DNA of 12,877 nucleotides from Bacteroidia bacterium. GTDB lineage: Bacteria > Bacteroidota > Bacteroidia > Bacteroidales > Dysgonomonadaceae. Positions within the stretch are counted from its first letter, which is position 1; each line of letters starts with the position of its first letter. The notes under the pieces were generated by a model. The model saw only the letters and a list, made by a program, of their open reading frames with translations. It had not been told where the DNA came from and did no database searches. Below, in pieces: positions 7,340 to 12,877 of this stretch. A program made the position numbers and the translations under genes. The stretch is taken from contig BNXH01000049.1 of the NCBI GenBank assembly GCA_025999435.1, forward strand, positions 1 to 12,877. Direction: 5' to 3'.

Positions 7340-7347
7340 TATCTTTA
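7340..7347 (+). promoter_or_regulatory. Possible -7 element before the nucleoside kinase
   Basis: TATCTTTA differs from TAnnTTTG only at the last base and lies 53 bases before the ATG at 7400. Its -33 region would fall in the last bases of the palindromic repeat (around 7317-7320, GTTC). This is a weak call. Confidence 0.25.
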
Positions 7348-7399
7348 TACTTTAAGGTTTATTTTGAACTTTGTATTGAGGAAAAAATCATAAAAATTC

Positions 7400-9067
7400 A
7401 TGGAAAATAAAGTAACTATTTATTGTACAAACACTGAGTCTTATAAAGATATTCCTGTTGGAACAAATCTCATTCAAATACTTAAAGAGTTCGACGTAAA
7501 GTCCAGACACAAGATTGTGACGGCGAAAGTTAATAACAAAACCGAACCACTGACTTATCAGGTATATAATAATAAAACCGTAAACTTTATAAGTCTTTCC
7601 GAACCTTCCGGTATGCGGGCCTATGTCCGTTCATTGTGTTTCTTGTTTAGCCGGGCAGTGGCGGAGGTTTGTCCGAATGCCCAGCTATTGATAGAGCATC
7701 CTATATCACTAGGTTATTTTTGTCGGATAAACAATGTTTCGACGGTTGATCAGGACATGGTAGATGCAATCAAGGCGAAGATGCAAAAGTATATTGATGC
7801 CGATATTCCGTTTCAATGTGTGGAAGAAGAAACGGTCCGGGTTGTAGAAATGTTCAGAGAAAGGGGGTTCGAAGATAAAGCGATTTTATTGGAAACATCG
7901 GGAGAACTGTATTCTAAATATTATAAAATGAATGGAGCTGTCGATTATTTCTATGGTTGTTTAACTCCTTCCACTGGATATGTAGATTTGTTTGATCTCG
8001 AATTATACAATGATGGCCTGTTATTGCGCATCCCTAACCGTGAAAATCCGGTAAAATTGGAGCCTGTCATTCCTCAGAAAAAAATGTACAATATTTACAA
8101 GGAACATTTAAAGTTTCTGAATATCATAGGCTTGGATAATGTGGGTGATATGAACAAGGCGAATCAGAAAGGAGAAATGCCGAGAATAATCAAAATATCG
8201 GAGGCATATCAGGAAAAAGCGATCGCTAATATTGCGACAGAGATAGTTTCTCATACGGGAAATGGCATAAAAGTAGTTTTAATATCGGGTCCGTCGTCGT
8301 CCGGAAAAACTACATTCAGAATGAGGCTCGAGGTGCAACTGATGGTCAATCTGATTAGGCCGGTGGGATTGTCGCTGGATGACTATTTTGTAAATAGGGA
8401 AAATACTCCTTTGGATGAAAATGGAGGATATGACTTTGAATCATTATATGCTCTCGATATACCTAAGTTTAACGAAGACTTGGAGATGTTACTGAGAGGG
8501 GAAGAAGTTGAATTACCGACTTTCAATTTTACAACAGGTCAAAGAGATTATAAAGGACACAAGCTTCAGCTGGAAAAAAACTCTATTCTGGTCATAGAAG
8601 GAATACACGGATTGAACCCTGAATTGACACGTAGTATACCGGATAACCTTAAATATAAAATATATGTATCGGCGCTTACGACTATTTCATTAGATGACCA
8701 CAACTGGATACCGACAACAGACAATCGGTTGCTACGCCGCCTGGTACGCGACTATCGCTATCGTAATTATTCTGCGATAGATACGATTTCCCGTTGGCCT
8801 AGTGTGAGGAAGGGAGAGGATAAGTGGATATTTCCATATCAGGAAAATGCGGATGTGATGTTCAATTCGGCGATGATGTATGAATTGGCCGCTTTAAGAA
8901 AATATGCAGAGCCTATATTGTCTCAAGTACCGAATAATGTGCCCGAATATGCTGAGGCATACCGATTGTTGAAATTCTTGAAGTATTTCAATTATATAAA
9001 TGACAGGGAGTTACCTCCTACGTCTTTATTAAGGGAATTTTTAGGAGGAAGTAGTTTTAAATATTAA
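7400..9067 (+). CDS. Nucleoside (uridine) kinase with N-terminal TGS and ThrRS-like domains
   Basis: The 555-residue protein has three parts. Residues 1-65 resemble a TGS domain (VTIYCTNTESYKDIPVGTNL). About 72-225 resemble the second additional (editing) domain of threonyl-tRNA synthetase. About 290-500 is a uridine-kinase/phosphoribulokinase-type P-loop domain with Walker A GPSSSGKTT (297-305, Lys303), then VGLSLDDYFVNRENTPLDE, LPTFNFTTGQRDYKG and VIEGIHGLNPELT. Such kinases phosphorylate uridine or cytidine using ATP or GTP in the cytoplasm; the exact substrate of this fused form is not evident. The architecture is common in Bacteroidetes and Firmicutes. The ThrRS editing histidines and cysteine appear to be replaced: the HxxxH position reads R77-S-L-C-F81 and the later CxxxH position has no Cys/His pair. 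The C-terminus (about 500-555) is helical. The gene stands alone downstream of the palindromic repeat. Confidence 0.92.
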   Translation: MENKVTIYCTNTESYKDIPVGTNLIQILKEFDVKSRHKIVTAKVNNKTEPLTYQVYNNKTVNFISLSEPSGMRAYVRSLCFLFSRAVAEVCPNAQLLIEHPISLGYFCRINNVSTVDQDMVDAIKAKMQKYIDADIPFQCVEEETVRVVEMFRERGFEDKAILLETSGELYSKYYKMNGAVDYFYGCLTPSTGYVDLFDLELYNDGLLLRIPNRENPVKLEPVIPQKKMYNIYKEHLKFLNIIGLDNVGDMNKANQKGEMPRIIKISEAYQEKAIANIATEIVSHTGNGIKVVLISGPSSSGKTTFRMRLEVQLMVNLIRPVGLSLDDYFVNRENTPLDENGGYDFESLYALDIPKFNEDLEMLLRGEEVELPTFNFTTGQRDYKGHKLQLEKNSILVIEGIHGLNPELTRSIPDNLKYKIYVSALTTISLDDHNWIPTTDNRLLRRLVRDYRYRNYSAIDTISRWPSVRKGEDKWIFPYQENADVMFNSAMMYELAALRKYAEPILSQVPNNVPEYAEAYRLLKFLKYFNYINDRELPPTSLLREFLGGSSFKY

Positions 9068-9073
9068 TGTTAA

Positions 9074-9137
9074 TCAGTAGTTTTGAAGGAGTTAAGTAGT
9101 AGTATGCTCTTCTACTGAACTCCTTCAAAACTACTGA
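9074..9137. terminator. Long hairpin between convergent genes (bidirectional terminator)
   Basis: The 20 bases at 9074-9093 are perfectly complementary in reverse to 9118-9137. A further five pairs, AGTAG with CTACT, continue inside after one mismatch, giving a 64-base hairpin. It starts 6 bases after the kinase stop and ends 5 bases before the TPR-gene stop, so it can fold in both transcripts. Neither side has a good T run, so it may act by blocking or by stabilising 3' ends rather than as a classical intrinsic terminator. Confidence 0.75.
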
Positions 9138-9142
9138 TAAAA

Positions 9143-11200
9143 CTATTCGGTCATACGCTTAATAATGCTATACGCTTCTATAATACCCATCTCTCCGGCT
9201 TTACGCATATCCTCAAGACCACGATCCTTGTCTCTTACCTGGAAACGGGCTAGCCCCCGGTTATAATAAGCTTCCGCGAATTGAGGGTCACGCCTTAACG
9301 CCTCGTTATAGTCTAATATAGCAGCCCTGTAATCTCCCTGTTTATAGCGTATTTCAGCTCTGTTGAAATAAGCATAGACAAATTCCGGGTTGAGTTCTAT
9401 TACTTTATTATAGTTCTTTTCTATAAGTTCATATTCCATTTTTCCGGGATTTATCGATGGAGTTACATCTTTTAACGGAGTTTCCTTTTTTATTCCGGTG
9501 GAGTTTAAAGCTAATATATCCGGCTGTTCTGTTCTCTTTTCATATTCAGGCATATTTTCCCTTAAATTTACCTGCTTTGTATATACGACAGCTAAGTTGA
9601 AGTATGCCAGCGTATATTTGGGATCTATAGTAGTCGTCTTATTGAAGTCTTCTATTGCGCTTGCAAAATCCTGGACAAGTAAATAATCCATTGCACGTGC
9701 AAAATAATAATCTGCATTGTTAGGTGAATCCGCGATTCGTTTCGACAAATCTTCAATGGAGTTGAAGTGCTCTTGTATTTGCAATTCATTTAAGGAAGCT
9801 TCACTGTTGGTAATCCTCAATTTTCGATGAAGAACCGATTTTTTGTTTAAGGCATCCACCAATTGGCTGAAATATACAAAACGTCTGATTTCGCTTGGCT
9901 TTTCGTAATATGTTACAATAAACCTTGGTTCTAACTCCAGATTGACCTGTTTGTTTTGTATCCGGCCTCTGGCTTTACTTTCGTATTTACTTTTTTCTTC
10001 CTCTTTTTTATCGGCTACAACAAGTAAGCTGAATTTATCTATGTCTTTATCTGATTTTTCTCTTGTTTTTGTAACTTCTTCCTCGGTAATGCCTTTTGCT
10101 GCTAACTCTTTGTTCTTCCTGCTTTCCTCGTTGCGGGCATAATTAAAATCCCGTTCGGCTCCTTTTAAGTCATTTTGTCTGCGCTTAATTTCTGCACGGG
10201 CATAAAATCCATGGTAAAATTCAGGGTATTCCGCTAAAACGACGTTCAAATCTTCTAATGCGCCGTTGTAGTCTCCAATATTATTTTTTATCAAAGACCG
10301 GTTGAAATATGCGATATAGTTATTCGGTTCATATTTAATAACTACGTCGAAATCGGCTATAGCACGGTTGTCATCTCCTACCTGGGACCTTAGTAACCCT
10401 CTGTTAAATCTGGCAATGATACTATTTGGGTCAAGGTCGATAACTTTATCATAATCGGCCATTGCACCTCTGAGGTCATTTTTCGAATATCTTATTAATC
10501 CCCTGTTTATATAGTTGCCTGATTGTAACGGATCTAATTTTATAGATTCATTCAAGTCTGCTAAGGCATTATCATAATCTTTTTTGTAATAGTGTAAAAG
10601 TCCTCTCATCGAATAAGATTGAGGGTAATATTTATCCAGCTTAATGGCTTGGTCATAGTTTTCGAAGGCTTTAATTGTATCGCCTTTTTCCTGATACATA
10701 GCTCCTCTGGTCAAAAAGCCCTGGGTAAATGCCGGGTATATTTTCAATAGAGTATTTAAGTATTGCTCTGCTTCGTCGTAGTTTTTCTTCTGAATATTTA
10801 CGACTCCCATGTTGATGAGTGTAAACTTATCGTTTGGAGAAACCTCTAGTGTTTTTTTATAATCTACTAATGCCCCTTCATAATTATTCTGGTTTTGACG
10901 GGCATCAGCTCTAAGTTGGTAAGCTTTAGACATGAACGGGTTCCGTTCAAGAGCTAAAGTACAATCATCTTCGGTTCCTTTGTAATCATCAAGATAATAT
11001 TTTGCTACAGCCCTAAAGAAATAAGGTTCGGCAAGATAAGGCTTTGCTTGTATGGCTTGATTAAAATATTGGATAGCCAGCACGTAATCCTCATAATAGA
11101 GCGCATTGCGCCCTATAAGGATAACCCTGTCTGTATTTATCTGAGCAGAGGAAAACTGGCTGCTTAGAAGAAGGAGCACAGCAAAAATAATTTTCTTCAC
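9143..11200 (-). CDS. Secreted tetratricopeptide-repeat (TPR) protein
   Basis: The 685-residue product starts with a signal peptide (about 1-20, ending SSAQ), so it is exported, probably to the periplasm. Residues about 25-357 are roughly ten tandem 34-residue TPR units with typical features (YFFRAVAKYYLDDY, AYFNRSLIKNNIGDYNGALEDL). A highly charged stretch, about 360-415, follows, rich in Lys and Glu. A segment of no recognised family (about 418-480) comes next, including LELEPRFIVTYYEKPSEIRR. TPR units resume at about 483-545 and 590-665, separated by a Pro/Thr-rich insert (about 550-585). TPR arrays are protein-binding scaffolds; no catalytic motif is seen. It lies downstream of, and in the same direction as, the polysaccharide tyrosine kinase, but has its own -7 element and is separated by a terminator. 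A role in polysaccharide assembly is only inferred from position. Confidence 0.85.
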   Translation of the reverse strand: MKKIIFAVLLLLSSQFSSAQINTDRVILIGRNALYYEDYVLAIQYFNQAIQAKPYLAEPYFFRAVAKYYLDDYKGTEDDCTLALERNPFMSKAYQLRADARQNQNNYEGALVDYKKTLEVSPNDKFTLINMGVVNIQKKNYDEAEQYLNTLLKIYPAFTQGFLTRGAMYQEKGDTIKAFENYDQAIKLDKYYPQSYSMRGLLHYYKKDYDNALADLNESIKLDPLQSGNYINRGLIRYSKNDLRGAMADYDKVIDLDPNSIIARFNRGLLRSQVGDDNRAIADFDVVIKYEPNNYIAYFNRSLIKNNIGDYNGALEDLNVVLAEYPEFYHGFYARAEIKRRQNDLKGAERDFNYARNEESRKNKELAAKGITEEEVTKTREKSDKDIDKFSLLVVADKKEEEKSKYESKARGRIQNKQVNLELEPRFIVTYYEKPSEIRRFVYFSQLVDALNKKSVLHRKLRITNSEASLNELQIQEHFNSIEDLSKRIADSPNNADYYFARAMDYLLVQDFASAIEDFNKTTTIDPKYTLAYFNLAVVYTKQVNLRENMPEYEKRTEQPDILALNSTGIKKETPLKDVTPSINPGKMEYELIEKNYNKVIELNPEFVYAYFNRAEIRYKQGDYRAAILDYNEALRRDPQFAEAYYNRGLARFQVRDKDRGLEDMRKAGEMGIIEAYSIIKRMTE

Positions 11201-11229
11201 AATAGACAGATTATATGTTTTTAGTCAGG

Positions 11230-11237
11230 CAAATATA
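11230..11237 (-). promoter_or_regulatory. -7 promoter element for the TPR gene
   Basis: The minus strand reads TATATTTG, an exact TAnnTTTG match, 29 bases upstream of the ATG at 11200. A TTTG lies 15 bases further upstream (11253-11256), closer than the usual -33 spacing, and it belongs to the T run of the preceding terminator. Confidence 0.5.
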
Positions 11238-11253
11238 TAAATAATACATTAAC

Positions 11254-11285
11254 AAAAAAGAAGAGAGGCTATTTAGACCTCTCTT
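11254..11285 (-). terminator. Intrinsic terminator after the tyrosine kinase gene
   Basis: On the minus strand AAGAGAGG (complement of 11278-11285) pairs with CCTCTCTT (complement of 11261-11268) around a 9-base loop, followed by C and six T (complement of 11254-11260). It lies 13 bases past the kinase stop. The plus strand also ends in TTTTT (11284-11288), so the hairpin could work both ways. Confidence 0.85.
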
Positions 11286-11298
11286 TTTAATATATTTT

Positions 11299-12877
11299 TT
11301 AGTTTTCGAAATAATCATCGTGGTAGTAGGAATTTTTCTTGAGATAATAGGTCTTGTCCCCATAATAACGGGATGTTCCATAATATCCTTCTCTGCCTTT
11401 AACATCATTGAATACAAGTGCGATATTTTCGACTCCATCATATTTTAGTTGGTTGATCACACTCTTGAAGAATGACTTGTTTGTTTTCGCACGGCGAACC
11501 ACAAATAGAGTCGTATCAGCGATTGACGAAAGGATATATGCATCTGACACTAATCCTACCGGGCTACAGTCGATAATTACATAATCGTAAGTTTCTTTCA
11601 AATGTTCCAATACCTGTTTTGTCTTAGCCGTTTTTATCAATTCACTCGGATTAGGAGGTAAAGTTCCCGCGGGAATAATATCGAATCCATAGTCAGGGTG
11701 TGAAATGATTATATCTTCAAGTTCTACCTGGCCTATCAGGTAGTTGGAAATTCCTTTTTGCGTCTCTATCTGCAATGTCTTTCCTACCGATGGACGTCTT
11801 AGGTCGAGGTCGACTATAATTACTTTTTTGCCCATCAGTTGGTATACCGATGCTATATTAGTTGCGATGAAGGTTTTTCCATCAGCCGGCTCGGTGGATG
11901 ATACCAATACAGTTATCTTATTTTCACGCTGAGCCATATATTCAATCCTGACTCGCATGTTCCGGAAAGATTCGGCGAAACTGGATTTTGGATAGTTTTT
12001 AACGAGCACAACACCGTTATTTAATTTTTTCGATATATTCTCGATCGTTCCGATAACAGGAAGTCCTGATATTTTTTCGCAATCTTCTTTTGTCATGATC
12101 GCGAAATTGATGATCTCTTCTTTGAATATAACAAAAATAAGAGGGATAATCAAACTAATCAAAAAGAAGTACATATAATTTTTGTTGATCTCTCCTCCGT
12201 TCATGGCGCCTCCTATTGTCCGAGGCCATTCCCATACGTAGTTGTCGGGCATGTTCGATGCCTTCTGTATCTTTGCTTCATATTGCCTCTGTGTTAAGAA
12301 CTGATGATACATCTGATTAACGTCATATTCACGCTGAAATTTAACCAGGTCCCGTTCTTGAGGAGGAAGATTTTCCAGCTTATCATACGTTGTCTGATAT
12401 TTTTTTATTAAAATATTTTTTTGATCTTGCAGAGCCATCTGGCTACCTTGAATTTCTTTCAGTATTTTCATTCTAAGCTCATTCAGCTCATTTATAGTAG
12501 AGGTGTATAATGGGCTTTTCGGCCCTAGATTTTTAGCCTTTACTATAATTCCATTATATTGATTAATGTAAGCGCTTAGCCTGGCGGCTGCAACACCTTC
12601 CAGGCCTAGAGTAGCGGGATCGATCAATTCTGTATTCCCCTTTATGTTAGGGGCCACTTTATCTGTAACAATAAGCATTGCTTTTTCTTGAATAGCTAAA
12701 ATATCTTTTTCTTCGTCGGCTTTGTCGAGTTCCTTTCTAAACTCAGAGGATGAAATTTCATAGACACCTGTTTCTTTTTGAAACTTCTCTAATTTTAATC
12801 TGGATATATTCAAAGAGTCGTTTATAAGATTTATCTGAACTTCAAGAAAGTCAATCGTTAAATCTGCCTGTTCGTTT
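11299..12877 (-). CDS. Wzc/GumC-type polysaccharide co-polymerase with BY-kinase domain, N-terminus cut by window edge
   Basis: The frame is open to the right edge (beginning NEQADLTIDFLEVQINLIND), so about 525 C-terminal residues are visible and no start codon is in the window; family members are usually about 750-820 residues. In order: a periplasmic coiled-coil region; a GNVR-type segment, LPPQERDLVKFQREYDV, then QFLTQRQYEAKIQKAS; a membrane helix, MYFFLISLIIPLIFVIF (about 12130-12180); and a cytoplasmic tyrosine kinase domain. The kinase has Walker A STEPADGKTF (Lys codon 11875-11877), Walker A' VIIVDLDLRRPS and Walker B YVIIDCSPVGL. The tail, 11302-11385, carries nine tyrosines, mostly in pairs, the expected autophosphorylation cluster. 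Such proteins control chain length and export of capsular or exopolysaccharide in the inner membrane. The outer-membrane export gene often found upstream would lie outside the window. Confidence 0.95.
   Translation of the reverse strand, partial: NEQADLTIDFLEVQINLINDSLNISRLKLEKFQKETGVYEISSSEFRKELDKADEEKDILAIQEKAMLIVTDKVAPNIKGNTELIDPATLGLEGVAAARLSAYINQYNGIIVKAKNLGPKSPLYTSTINELNELRMKILKEIQGSQMALQDQKNILIKKYQTTYDKLENLPPQERDLVKFQREYDVNQMYHQFLTQRQYEAKIQKASNMPDNYVWEWPRTIGGAMNGGEINKNYMYFFLISLIIPLIFVIFKEEIINFAIMTKEDCEKISGLPVIGTIENISKKLNNGVVLVKNYPKSSFAESFRNMRVRIEYMAQRENKITVLVSSTEPADGKTFIATNIASVYQLMGKKVIIVDLDLRRPSVGKTLQIETQKGISNYLIGQVELEDIIISHPDYGFDIIPAGTLPPNPSELIKTAKTKQVLEHLKETYDYVIIDCSPVGLVSDAYILSSIADTTLFVVRRAKTNKSFFKSVINQLKYDGVENIALVFNDVKGREGYYGTSRYYGDKTYYLKKNSYYHDDYFEN

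Noticed and set aside
7011..7399. Possible remnant of a transposase gene around the palindrome
   Set aside because: No frame of useful length or transposase-like motif is present; the stretch is explained by the asnA terminator and the palindromic repeat.
5375..9067. A single operon running from the NlpE-like gene through asnA to the nucleoside kinase
   Set aside because: Strong terminators follow the NlpE-like gene and asnA, and asnA has its own promoter, so these are separate units.
11211..11441. 76-codon minus-strand frame overlapping the kinase gene end and the kinase-TPR gap
   Set aside because: It runs in another frame through the Tyr-rich tail and the terminator hairpin; the product has no recognisable features.

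Overview
The window looks like chromosomal DNA from a Bacteroidales bacterium, possibly close to Dysgonomonas or Parabacteroides; the genus is a guess. The grounds are AT-rich DNA, genes that start without a Shine-Dalgarno sequence, several copies of the Bacteroidetes -7 promoter element TAnnTTTG upstream of genes, and gene content typical of the phylum (a Bacteroidetes-type ExbD, a TGS-domain nucleoside kinase, a GNVR-type polysaccharide tyrosine kinase, a secreted TPR protein). There are no tRNA or rRNA genes, CRISPR arrays, transposase genes or phage genes.

Layout. (1) 1-457, minus strand: N-terminal membrane part of an LTA-synthase/sulfatase-fold envelope enzyme, cut by the window edge. 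(2) 587-1219, plus: a lone ExbD-family energy-transduction protein, followed by a hairpin terminator. (3) 1486-4993, plus: a two-gene unit of a YcbL/GloC-like metallo-beta-lactamase hydrolase and full-length gcvP (glycine decarboxylase), 13 bases apart. (4) 5058-5806, plus: a secreted heavy-metal-associated (HMA) domain protein and an NlpE-like lipoprotein that lacks the usual CxxC, 2 bases apart, ended by a strong terminator. (5) 5973-7010, plus: asnA, with its own promoter and terminator. (6) 7011-7399: an intergenic stretch holding a 182-base imperfect palindrome that resembles a MITE or palindromic repeat. (7) 7400-9067, plus: a TGS/ThrRS-like/uridine-kinase fusion. (8) 9074-9137: a 64-base hairpin with perfect 20-base outer arms between two convergent genes. 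(9) 9143-11200, minus: a secreted 685-residue TPR protein. (10) 11299-12877, minus: a Wzc/GumC-type bacterial tyrosine kinase, cut at its N-terminus by the window edge, with a terminator between it and the TPR gene.

The genes mostly serve separate housekeeping and envelope roles: one-carbon/glycine metabolism (gcvP), asparagine synthesis (asnA), nucleoside phosphorylation, envelope metal or stress handling (HMA plus NlpE-like), and export of a surface polysaccharide (tyrosine kinase, perhaps with the TPR protein). I see no convincing new multi-gene system. The points most worth a second look are the cysteine-less NlpE-like lipoprotein paired with an HMA protein, the 182-base palindrome, the kinase with a degenerate ThrRS editing-like domain, and the hydrolase-gcvP pairing.
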